Below are positions 1 to 6,157 of a stretch of 6,157 nt of DNA, piece after piece. Every line of letters begins with the position of its first letter. The first letter of the stretch is position 1. The position numbers and the translations under genes were made by a program. The stretch comes from Treponema sp. (GTDB lineage: Bacteria > Spirochaetota > Spirochaetia > Treponematales > Treponemataceae). The notes under the pieces are model-generated. The model saw only the letters and a list, made by a program, of their open reading frames with translations. It was not told the origin of the DNA and did not search any database. Location: contig JAILQA010000011.1 of the NCBI GenBank assembly GCA_024699205.1, positions 1 to 6,157 on the forward strand. The letters run 5' to 3'.

Positions 1-908
1 TCCCAACTGCCATTTCCATTGCGGTTCTGGCGGCAATTGAATCTTTGCTTTCGGCTGTAGTAGCAGACGGTATGATTGGTTCAAAGCATGATTCAAATAC
101 AGAATTGATTGCTCAGGGAATTGCAAATATTGCTTCTCCAATTTTTGGAGGAATCCCGGCTACAGGTGCAATTGCAAGAACTGCAACAAATATTAAAAAC
201 GGCGGCAAAACTCCAGTTGCAGGAATCATTCATGCCCTGACTCTTCTTATTATCCTTCTTTTTGCAGGAAAATATGCAACCTTCATTCCTATGGCAGCTC
301 TCTCGGCTGTTTTAATAAATGTTGCCTGGAATATGGCCGGCTTCCCTGCAATAAAGGCTTTAATGAAAGGTCAGAAATCAGATATTTGTGTATTTTTAGT
401 AACCTTCTTAATTACTGTTTTTGTTGATTTAACTGTTGCCATCGAAGTTGGTCTGGGCTTTGCAGCCTTCTTCTTTATCAAGAAAATGATTGATTTGTCG
501 GAAGTTCAGGATAAACGTGCCAACCTCACAGGCGGAATTAAAACAGATCAGCCGGAAGAAAATCTTGATATTCCTAAGGATACTCTTGTTTTTGAAATTG
601 AAGGTCCTTTGTTCTTTGGTACAGTTCGAAAGTTTGAACTTGCTACAGAACGTGCCCAGACAAACTGTAAGGTTATTATCCTTAGAATGAGAAACACCCT
701 TTATCTTGATGCAGGCGGAATCCGTGCCCTTGAGCAGTGTAAAGCCGACTGTGATAGAAAAGGCATTACAATTGTAATTTCAGGAATCCACACACAACCT
801 TACATGCTTCTTGAAAAAACAGGCATGGCAGACAAGCTGGAACGCAAAAATATTTTTGACAATATAAATGACGCGTTGGCACGGGCAAGAGAATTGACTA
901 TAATGTAA
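1..908 (+). CDS. SulP-family anion transporter with STAS domain (5'-truncated)
   Basis: This is the C-terminal 301 residues of an inner-membrane SulP/SLC26-type anion permease; the reading frame is open back to the window edge (first whole codon at position 3), so the true start lies upstream. An internal TTG at 45 is not a credible start because family-like sequence continues before it (AISIAVLAAIESLLSAVVAD). The visible part has the typical core-domain signatures ELIAQGIANI and GGIPATGAIARTATN, then several hydrophobic segments (about nt 213-345 and 384-480), then a cytoplasmic STAS domain (about nt 579-900). SulP proteins are usually 550-600 residues, so nearly half is missing. The substrate (sulfate, bicarbonate or a dicarboxylate) cannot be read from the sequence. 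In the STAS loop the motif is LDAGG (nt 705-719), with Gly where a Ser or Thr often sits in related STAS domains. It is followed only 2 nt later by polA. Confidence 0.93.
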   Translation, partial: PTAISIAVLAAIESLLSAVVADGMIGSKHDSNTELIAQGIANIASPIFGGIPATGAIARTATNIKNGGKTPVAGIIHALTLLIILLFAGKYATFIPMAALSAVLINVAWNMAGFPAIKALMKGQKSDICVFLVTFLITVFVDLTVAIEVGLGFAAFFFIKKMIDLSEVQDKRANLTGGIKTDQPEENLDIPKDTLVFEIEGPLFFGTVRKFELATERAQTNCKVIILRMRNTLYLDAGGIRALEQCKADCDRKGITIVISGIHTQPYMLLEKTGMADKLERKNIFDNINDALARARELTIM

Positions 909-910
909 GC

Positions 911-3844
911 ATGAGCAATTCAGATAATAAAAATGATAATACCGTTTATATTCTTGACAGTTACGGATTAATTTTCCGTTGTTATTTTGCTTTCATTTCT
1001 CGGCCTCTTACTAATTCAAAAGGTGAAAATGTCTCTGCCCTTTTTGGATTTTTCAGAAACATGCACTGGATTTTGCAGCATTACAAGCCGAATTACATTT
1101 TTGCGGCAATGGACAGCAAGACAAAAACCTTCCGTCATGAAATGTACGAGCAATATAAAGCTACCCGAAACAAAACTCCCGATGATTTACACGCCCAGAT
1201 TCCATGGATAGAAGAAGTTCTTACAGCCATGGGAATCCCGGTTTTACAGTGTGACGGTTACGAAGCGGATGATATCATTGCTACAGTTGCAAAAAAATGT
1301 GAAGAAGAAGGAAGAAACTGCCGCATTCTTAGCGGTGATAAAGATTTGATGCAGCTTGTCACTGAGAAGACACAAATCTTAAAGCCTGAAACTGGAGCCA
1401 GTACCTGGAAAATCACTGACGCTGCCGGAGTAAAAGCAGAGTGGGGTGTTGAACCTGCCCAGCTTTTGGATTTACTTTCTCTTTACGGAGATTCAGCGGA
1501 TAATATTCCTGGAGTTGCTGGAGTTGGCGTAAAAACGGCTTCCAAGCTTTTGAATGATTATCAGAATCTTGATGGTATTTATTCCCATATTGAAGATTTA
1601 AAGGGTGCCTTAAAACAAAAACTGATTGACGGCAAAGAAAACGCCTACTTCAGCCAAAAGCTGGTAAAACTTTTTGATAGTGTACCATGCCCAGAAATTG
1701 AGACCGCAATAAATGCAGAACCTTATACTTTTGATTACGCAAAAGCTGCCGAAATCCTTAAAAAATACGAAGCTTTTAATGTAGCAAAAGCTTATGCTGA
1801 ACTTTCGGTTAATCAGAAGTTTGAAGGCTCAAATCAGCATGCAGAAGAAAAAACTACACAAAACCAATCAGTTCAATCAGAAATCGAAGCGGAACAGGAA
1901 AAGACGGCAATCGAAACCATTCAAAATGATACTTCAAAATACAGTGCAATCACAAAGCTTAAGGATTTGGATTCCTATATAACCGACTATCTTGAAAAAG
2001 CAAAGGCAAAAAAAATCCCGATTGCTTATGATTCAGAAACTGACGGACTTGATACAATTAACTGCAATCTTCTTGGCTTTAGTCTTTGCTTTGAAGAAAC
2101 AAAAGCCGTTTATGTTCCAATTCAAAAAAACAGTGACGATTTATTTACCCAGACAGATTATATTGAACTGGAAGCTGCACTCACCCAGCTTCTGCGCATT
2201 TTTAATTCTCCAGATTCCTGCATAATCATGCACAATGCTAAGTTTGACCTTAAAGTTCTTATAAAAAATACTGAGCGCTTAAATCCAGCTTCTTCATCAC
2301 CACTTTTTACGCTGAAATATCAGGTTTTGAAATCAAAGATTCTTGATACAATGGTAACTGCCTGGCTTAGTAATCCTGAGCGTACAAGTAAAAGCGGCTA
2401 TTCCCTTGAATATCTTGGTGAAACAATTCTTGGCTTAAAAGGAATTGAGTTCACTGACATTGTAAAAAAAGGTCAAACCTTCAGTGACATTCCTCTGGAA
2501 ACTGCCTATAAATATGCCGCAGAAGATGCAGATTTTACCCTTAAACTCTGGAATAAGTTTTATGTCCAGATGAAAGAAAAGAAATCTTATTTAATTGAAA
2601 ATGTTATTCCGGGAGAAGATAAAAATTATTCACTTTTTGAGCTTGAAATGAAGCTGCTTCCTATTCTTACAAAAATGGAACTGGATGGCATTCATCTGGA
2701 TTCTGTACAGCTCAATAATTACAATCAAGAATTAACAAGAAGCATTGCCCTTATTGAACAGAATATTTATAAGGAAGTTGGCCACGAATTTAACATTGCT
2801 TCACCAAAACAATTGCAGACCGTCCTTTTCGAAGAGCGCGGCTTACAAACCGGCAAAAAAACTAAGACCGGCTACTCAACAGACACCTCAGTTCTGGAAG
2901 AGCTGGCAGATAAAGATGAAGTTCCAAGAATGATTTTGGAATATCGAGAGTTGGCAAAGCTTCAGTCAACTTATGTGGAAACTCTGCCAAAAATGACAGA
3001 CAGCAAGGGAAGAATTCACACAGATTTTGTACAGACTGGAACCGCAACCGGACGACTTTCCTGCCGCGAACCAAATCTTCAGAATATTCCTGTCAGAAAT
3101 GAAGAAGGTAGAAAAATTCGTTCAGCCTTTACTGCGCCTCATGGAAAAGTTCTTATTTCTGCTGATTATTCACAGATTGAACTGGTTGTACTGGCTCACC
3201 TTTCTGCCGACAAAAATATGTCTGAGTCCTTTATAAAAGGGACGGACATTCATAAAGCGACGGCTTCCTTAATTTTTGGTGTAAAGTCGGAAGAAGTTAC
3301 GCCACAAATGAGACGTACAGCAAAAACAATCAATTTTGGTGTGATTTACGGAATGTCAGCCTTCCGCCTTGCCCAGGATTTGGGGATTTCCAGAACTCAG
3401 GCAACAATGTTTATTGATAATTATTTTAGAACTTATTCGGCAATAAAAGATTTCATAAACAATACAATTCAATTTGCAGAAGAAAAAGGTTACGTTCAGA
3501 CAATTTTTGGACGTCGTCGCCCTATTCTGAATATAAACAGCAGGAATAAAATTGAAAAATCAGCTGCAGAAAGAATTGCAGTAAACACACCTGTTCAGGG
3601 AAGTGCCGCAGATATCGTAAAAAAAGCCATGCTGGATATTGGTCAGGAATTGCAGAAAAGTAATTCGCGGGTAAAGCTTTTACTGCAGGTACACGATGAA
3701 TTGATTTTTGAATGCCCTGATGACCAAGAAACGATAAATCAGACAATTGAAATGATTAAATACAAAATGGAAAATGCAGTAAAGCTGTCTGTTCCACTCA
3801 AGGTTTCAATTGAACACGGCAAAAACTGGGGAGAATTCCATTAA
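911..3844 (+). CDS. polA: DNA polymerase I, full length with proofreading domain
   Basis: Family A DNA polymerase for repair and RNA-primer removal, 977 residues (E. coli Pol I has 928). The 5' nuclease domain (about 1-295) keeps its metal ligands: D16, D68, E118/D120/D121, D143/D145 and D194/D197, followed by the helix-hairpin-helix GVAGVGVKTA. A polar Gln/Glu-rich linker spans about 301-345. The 3'-5' exonuclease domain has Exo I D374/E376 (DSETD), Exo II D446 (HNAKFD) and Exo III Y535/D539 (YAAEDAD), so proofreading should be active. The polymerase has motif A D752 (ADYSQIEL), motif B R801, K805, F809 and Y813 (RRTAKTINFGVIYG), and motif C H928, D929 and E930 (QVHDE). Compared with E. coli there are insertions near 451-475 and 553-574, and V759 replaces the usual motif A Arg. 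The ATG at 911 has no Shine-Dalgarno sequence but lies 2 nt after the upstream stop, which suggests translational coupling. Confidence 0.98.
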   Translation: MSNSDNKNDNTVYILDSYGLIFRCYFAFISRPLTNSKGENVSALFGFFRNMHWILQHYKPNYIFAAMDSKTKTFRHEMYEQYKATRNKTPDDLHAQIPWIEEVLTAMGIPVLQCDGYEADDIIATVAKKCEEEGRNCRILSGDKDLMQLVTEKTQILKPETGASTWKITDAAGVKAEWGVEPAQLLDLLSLYGDSADNIPGVAGVGVKTASKLLNDYQNLDGIYSHIEDLKGALKQKLIDGKENAYFSQKLVKLFDSVPCPEIETAINAEPYTFDYAKAAEILKKYEAFNVAKAYAELSVNQKFEGSNQHAEEKTTQNQSVQSEIEAEQEKTAIETIQNDTSKYSAITKLKDLDSYITDYLEKAKAKKIPIAYDSETDGLDTINCNLLGFSLCFEETKAVYVPIQKNSDDLFTQTDYIELEAALTQLLRIFNSPDSCIIMHNAKFDLKVLIKNTERLNPASSSPLFTLKYQVLKSKILDTMVTAWLSNPERTSKSGYSLEYLGETILGLKGIEFTDIVKKGQTFSDIPLETAYKYAAEDADFTLKLWNKFYVQMKEKKSYLIENVIPGEDKNYSLFELEMKLLPILTKMELDGIHLDSVQLNNYNQELTRSIALIEQNIYKEVGHEFNIASPKQLQTVLFEERGLQTGKKTKTGYSTDTSVLEELADKDEVPRMILEYRELAKLQSTYVETLPKMTDSKGRIHTDFVQTGTATGRLSCREPNLQNIPVRNEEGRKIRSAFTAPHGKVLISADYSQIELVVLAHLSADKNMSESFIKGTDIHKATASLIFGVKSEEVTPQMRRTAKTINFGVIYGMSAFRLAQDLGISRTQATMFIDNYFRTYSAIKDFINNTIQFAEEKGYVQTIFGRRRPILNINSRNKIEKSAAERIAVNTPVQGSAADIVKKAMLDIGQELQKSNSRVKLLLQVHDELIFECPDDQETINQTIEMIKYKMENAVKLSVPLKVSIEHGKNWGEFH
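3828..3833 (+). promoter_or_regulatory. Shine-Dalgarno site of coaE inside the end of polA
   Basis: GGGGAG lies 10 nt before the coaE ATG at 3844, within the last codons of polA. It supports that start, and the polA stop and coaE start share one base (TAATG), so ribosomes finishing polA can begin coaE directly. Confidence 0.65.
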
Positions 3845-4422
3845 TGAATCCGGAAAAACTCAGAAAGCTTCCGCCAGATTTGAAAATTATTGCAGTCACC
3901 GGAAAAATGGCTTCGGGAAAAAACTATATTTCTTCTCTGCTGGAAAAAGAAGGCTGGAAATGCATAGACGCGGATCTTCTGGTCCATAAGGCAATTGATG
4001 ACTCTAGTGAAATTATTTATCAGACTTTTAGGGATGAAGCAGAAAAGAAAAATCTTCACATTCTTACTGAGGATAACAAAATCAACCGCCGTGAGTTAGG
4101 AAAGCTTCTCTTTGCTGATCCGGAATTACTGCAGAAACAGGAAGAAATTGTTTATCCCCTTATTACAGAGATGATAAAGGACTTTATAAATCAAAATGAA
4201 AAAAGCCTGATTAACGCGACGGTTTTATATAAAACTCCTGAGCTGCTAAAATTATGCCAGACTATCTTGTATGTAAACGCATCCTTTGTAAAAAGATTTA
4301 TCCGCTGCAAAAAAAGAGATAAACTTTCTACCAAACAAATACTCAAGCGCTTTTATGCCCAGAGAAATCTGCTCAATGAATATAAAGAAAGTGGAGTCCC
4401 AATTATAAAAATAAAAAACTAA
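3844..4422 (+). CDS. coaE: Dephospho-CoA kinase, divergent
   Basis: Probable cytosolic P-loop kinase that phosphorylates the ribose 3'-OH of dephospho-CoA, the last step of coenzyme A synthesis; 192 residues, slightly short for the family (about 200). Visible family marks are the N-terminal beta strand and P-loop (IIAVTGKMASGKN, 15-27), the acidic IDAD (41-44, D44 the likely catalytic Asp), the NRRELGKLLF block (81-90), the EIVYPLI block (101-107), and the lid-like KKRDKLS...Q region (156-173). Several positions are off-consensus: the P-loop ends GKN rather than GKS/GKT, YP replaces HP (104-105), NR replaces DR (81-82), VLYK (127-130) stands where the family has LLFE, and the C-terminus ends in IKN rather than IDN. 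The order of blocks still fits CoaE best; loss or change of activity is possible. The start is set by the Shine-Dalgarno site at 3828-3833 and the one-base overlap with polA; polA and coaE are also near each other in Bacillus. Confidence 0.85.
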   Translation: MNPEKLRKLPPDLKIIAVTGKMASGKNYISSLLEKEGWKCIDADLLVHKAIDDSSEIIYQTFRDEAEKKNLHILTEDNKINRRELGKLLFADPELLQKQEEIVYPLITEMIKDFINQNEKSLINATVLYKTPELLKLCQTILYVNASFVKRFIRCKKRDKLSTKQILKRFYAQRNLLNEYKESGVPIIKIKN

Positions 4423-4431
4423 AGTATTTTT

Positions 4432-4485
4432 TTCTCTTTCCGATATTTGAAACAAGGTGGCCGATTATTTTCGGTGAAAAGAGGA
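4432..4485 (+). promoter_or_regulatory. Possible leader hairpin masking the ribosome binding site of the SPOR gene
   Basis: The 67-nt gap after coaE contains a pyrimidine-rich arm (4432-4443, TTCTCTTTCCGA) that can pair with 4471-4474 (TCGG) and, across a 3-nt bulge (4475-4477), with 4478-4485 (AAAGAGGA): 12 pairs, one of them G-U. This would bury the Shine-Dalgarno site. A second CCGA at 4461-4464 can pair with the same TCGG in a small competing hairpin (loop 4465-4470) that would leave the site free. Seen by eye only; no folding energy was computed. The T-rich start of the arm (4426-4433) lacks a GC stem before it, so it is not a convincing terminator for coaE. Confidence 0.3.
4480..4484 (+). 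promoter_or_regulatory. Shine-Dalgarno site of the SPOR gene
   Basis: AGAGG lies 5 nt before the ATG at 4490 and fixes that start over the overlapping frame that begins at 4447. I see no convincing -35/-10 pair in the gap; TTGAAA at 4447-4452 and TATTTT at 4466-4471 are only 13 nt apart. Confidence 0.7.
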
Positions 4486-4489
4486 TTTT

Positions 4490-5437
4490 ATGGAACAGAA
4501 AAAAACTTTATGGATTATTGCCGCTGTAGGTATTTTTTTATTGGTTGTTTTGGGAGGAGCTGCTATAGTTTACCGCTCATCTACAAAAGACAGCCCGATC
4601 ATGTTGACTTCAAAAAACACAGAAAAACCACAGCAGGAATGGACAAATCAACCGGTAGCTCAAGCCAATACAAACGAAATTCAGAGACCTGGTTTTGATT
4701 ATAATAAAGTAAATGATATGTTTGTTGTTTCTGAAAACACAACAGTTTATGATTTGAATAAAAATGCACCAGAAACAGACGAAGTTCAGAATCAGGGGAT
4801 TACATCAACTCCAACTTCAACAACAATTGATTTAAATGCCCTCAAAAAAGAATTGACAGCAGAAGTTGCAGCCGCTACAGCAAATCAGAATCAACAGCCA
4901 CAGAATATAAATATCACAGTAACAATGCCTTCAGATACACAACAGCAGGCTGTAATTGTTTCACCTGATTATTCAGACAATTCAAGCAAAAATACTGTTA
5001 AAGCTGAAAAGAGTGACAAAAAAGAAGCTCCTGCAACAGTTCGCCCTAATAAGCAGGAAGTTCAGAAACAGGAAGCACCAAAAGCAACAACTTCAAAAAC
5101 AAGCGCTGCAAAAACAACACCTAAAAAAGAAACAGCTCCAGCTAAAGCAACTGAAACAAAAGCTGCAACACAGACTCCAAAAGCAGTTACAAGATACTGG
5201 GTTCAGGTTGCAGCTTATACAAACAAAAAGACCGCAGAAAATGCAAGAGAAGTTCTTACATCAAACAAAATCACTTCTGATATCTTCACATATCAGGATG
5301 CTAAGAACAGACTTTTCTACCGCGTTCGTGTTGGTCCTTATACAACAAAAAGCGAAGCTGAATACTGGCAGGCAAAAATTGCAAAGATTGATGATTTCAA
5401 AGATTCTAAATCTTATGTAGCCAGTACAACAGATTAA
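4490..5437 (+). CDS. SPOR-domain membrane protein
   Basis: A 315-residue single-pass inner-membrane protein with the bulk in the periplasm. After a short positively charged start (MEQKK) comes one transmembrane helix (about 6-28), then a polar region, then a long low-complexity linker rich in Lys, Ala, Thr, Gln and Pro (about 165-232), and finally a SPOR domain (about 233-312). The SPOR marks are the first strand YWVQVAAY (236-243) and the later strand RVRVGPY (278-284), followed by the helix KSEAEYWQAKIAKI. SPOR domains bind peptidoglycan stripped of its stem peptides, and this layout (short tail, one helix, flexible linker, terminal SPOR) resembles FtsN-like division or cell-wall proteins. 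Assignment as FtsN itself is not supported, since outside the SPOR domain nothing recognisable is shared. The gene has its own Shine-Dalgarno site and a 67-nt leader after coaE, so it may be expressed from the same transcript or separately. Confidence 0.92.
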   Translation: MEQKKTLWIIAAVGIFLLVVLGGAAIVYRSSTKDSPIMLTSKNTEKPQQEWTNQPVAQANTNEIQRPGFDYNKVNDMFVVSENTTVYDLNKNAPETDEVQNQGITSTPTSTTIDLNALKKELTAEVAAATANQNQQPQNINITVTMPSDTQQQAVIVSPDYSDNSSKNTVKAEKSDKKEAPATVRPNKQEVQKQEAPKATTSKTSAAKTTPKKETAPAKATETKAATQTPKAVTRYWVQVAAYTNKKTAENAREVLTSNKITSDIFTYQDAKNRLFYRVRVGPYTTKSEAEYWQAKIAKIDDFKDSKSYVASTTD

Positions 5438-5461
5438 AACAAAAAATTATAAGAAAAATTT

Positions 5462-5492
5462 AAAAAAAGTTCCAAAAGACTTCCTTTTTTTT
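5462..5492 (+). terminator. Weak terminator-like sequence after the SPOR gene
   Basis: AAGT (5467-5470) can pair with ACTT (5479-5482) around an 8-nt loop, the flanking A-run (5462-5466) can pair with T's across a CC bulge, and a run of eight T's (5485-5492) follows. The stem has only one G-C pair, so it would be weak. The stronger hairpin just downstream (5499-5541) is a better candidate for ending the transcript. Confidence 0.22.
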
Positions 5493-5498
5493 GATATT

Positions 5499-5541
5499 AA
5501 AGCAATTAACTATATATGAAAAAGATATGGTTAATTGCTTT
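5499..5541 (+). promoter_or_regulatory. 17-bp hairpin with the next gene's start codon in its loop; terminator-like
   Basis: AAAGCAATTAACTATAT (5499-5515) pairs without gaps with 5525-5541; 16 pairs are Watson-Crick and one is U-G (5511 with 5529). The 9-nt loop (5516-5524) is exactly the start codon and codons 2-3 of the following gene. The right arm encodes codons 4-9 and is followed by TGTTTTT (5542-5548), so the whole has the form of an intrinsic terminator with an AT-rich stem. It could end the SPOR transcript, attenuate read-through into the next gene, or control its translation. The structure is direct from the sequence; the role is inferred. Confidence 0.55.
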
Positions 5542-6157
5542 TGTTTTTAACATGCTGGTCTTCTTTCTGCCGGCAATAGATTTAACACCACCTGTATTCG
5601 GATTGAAGGCAGATTTTGATTTTGCGGAAGGCGTATTCTATGTAAAAGAAGATTCTATAACTTATGGACTTTCTTTATTTACAAAAGAGCTTTTTCCTGC
5701 TTTGAATATGACCTTCAAAATTGGGAAGCTTTCTGCTGCGGGGGGATACTCAAAATTAAACTCTCCTGCCCTTTCCTCCTCTGTAAGTGCATTCTCAAGT
5801 TCTGTAAGCTCAGCAAGCGGAATAACAGTCAGTTTGCCTGCTTCAACGTCCTTTTCAAAACCACTGTCTGTTTTTTGTGAATATGAATACAGGAAAAAGA
5901 AGTCACCACAAGAAAACAGAACTGACAAAAAAGGATTTATTCAGAACATTAAGATAAATACTTTTCTTCTTCCTTCGTTTGATTCTCCAAATAATATATT
6001 TGAAACTGCAGCTGCATCAATTTTGGCAAAAATTAAAACCTCAAAAAAAACAAATATGACAGCCGCATATACAGCAGGGTTATTTTTTCTTGAAGAAAAT
6101 ATTAAAAATGCATGGTTTTTCGATGAAATAAATAACAGATATTATCATGAAGAAAAG
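5516..6157 (+). CDS. Exported protein of unknown function (3'-truncated)
   Basis: A reading frame of 214 codons that runs without a stop to the last base of the window, so the gene is cut off. The protein begins MKKIWLIAFVFNMLVFFLPA, a good signal peptide: two lysines, a hydrophobic core and a likely cleavage after Ala20. The mature part has many short stretches with alternating polar and hydrophobic residues (for example FGLKADFDFAEGVFYV, 28-43, and MTFKIGKLSAAGGY, 65-78), a Ser-rich segment (83-115) and one Cys (121). This would suit an outer-membrane or periplasmic beta-rich protein, but I do not recognise the family. An in-frame stop at 5507-5509 rules out an upstream start. No Shine-Dalgarno site precedes ATG 5516 or the next in-frame ATG (5552), and the latter would lose the charged start of the signal peptide. 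The 5' end overlaps the hairpin at 5499-5541. Confidence 0.8.
   Translation, partial: MKKIWLIAFVFNMLVFFLPAIDLTPPVFGLKADFDFAEGVFYVKEDSITYGLSLFTKELFPALNMTFKIGKLSAAGGYSKLNSPALSSSVSAFSSSVSSASGITVSLPASTSFSKPLSVFCEYEYRKKKSPQENRTDKKGFIQNIKINTFLLPSFDSPNNIFETAAASILAKIKTSKKTNMTAAYTAGLFFLEENIKNAWFFDEINNRYYHEEK

Noticed and set aside
705..719. STAS motif LDAGG lacking the Ser/Thr found in regulated STAS domains
   Set aside because: As far as I recall, Gly at this position also occurs in other bacterial SulP proteins, so it is not strong evidence of anything unusual.
3841..4059. 72-residue minus-strand frame over the start of coaE
   Set aside because: It is antisense to the conserved P-loop region of coaE and has no supporting signals; other short frames within polA (for example 2862-3074 and 3522-3746, minus strand) were dropped for the same reason.
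4447..4471. Possible promoter (TTGAAA and TATTTT) before the SPOR gene
   Set aside because: The spacing of 13 nt is too short for a standard sigma-70 promoter, and AT-rich matches like this are common in this sequence.
4447..4698. 83-residue + strand frame starting before the SPOR gene
   Set aside because: It overlaps the SPOR gene in another frame, has no ribosome binding site near its ATG and no family features.
4956..5420. 154-residue + strand frame rich in Gln, Lys and Leu
   Set aside because: It is the shifted reading of the low-complexity linker and SPOR region of the 4490-5437 gene; the repeat-like A-rich codons keep the other frame free of stops.
5485..5492. Run of eight T's upstream of the exported-protein gene as a phase-variation tract
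   Set aside because: Eight T's are expected by chance in such an AT-rich gap, and no promoter elements flank it at a spacing that slippage would affect.
5662..5928. 88-residue reading frame on the minus strand
   Set aside because: It lies fully inside the + strand exported-protein gene, which has a signal peptide and runs on in the same direction as its neighbours; the antisense frame shows no recognisable domain.

Overview
The window looks like ordinary chromosome from a low-GC spirochaete, most likely a Treponema of the gut or oral type. This is an inference. It rests on the AT-rich coding style, the spirochaete-like flavour of the DNA polymerase I and dephospho-CoA kinase, and the exported proteins. 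No 16S or other taxonomic marker is present. All recognisable genes lie on the + strand and no mobile element, CRISPR array, tRNA or rRNA is visible.

Layout: (1) positions 1-908 hold the 3' half of a SulP-family anion transporter with its C-terminal STAS domain; its 5' end lies outside the window. (2) 911-3844 is a full-length polA, which starts 2 nt after the transporter stop. It has all three activities (5' nuclease, 3'-5' proofreading, polymerase) with intact catalytic residues. (3) 3844-4422 is a divergent coaE that overlaps polA by one base (TAATG). (4) After a 67-nt gap, 4490-5437 encodes a single-pass membrane protein with a low-complexity periplasmic linker and a C-terminal SPOR domain. 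(5) After a 78-nt gap, 5516-6157 is the 5' part of an exported protein of unknown function. Its frame stays open to the last base, so it is easily missed by ORF callers that need a stop codon.

The first three genes look like one tightly packed, translationally coupled transcript: polA has no visible Shine-Dalgarno sequence, and that of coaE lies inside the end of polA. There is no strong functional link between the transporter, the DNA repair polymerase, the last step of CoA synthesis and the peptidoglycan-binding SPOR protein, so the arrangement looks like housekeeping co-transcription. I see no new multi-gene system.

The most interesting signals are at the RNA level. One is a 17-bp hairpin (5499-5541) that places the start codon of the last gene exactly in its loop and is followed by a U-rich run. 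The other is a possible pairing (4432-4443 with 4471-4485) that would hide the ribosome binding site of the SPOR gene. At the protein level, the CoaE departs from family consensus at several key positions, and the Pol I has two insertions and an unusual motif A residue.
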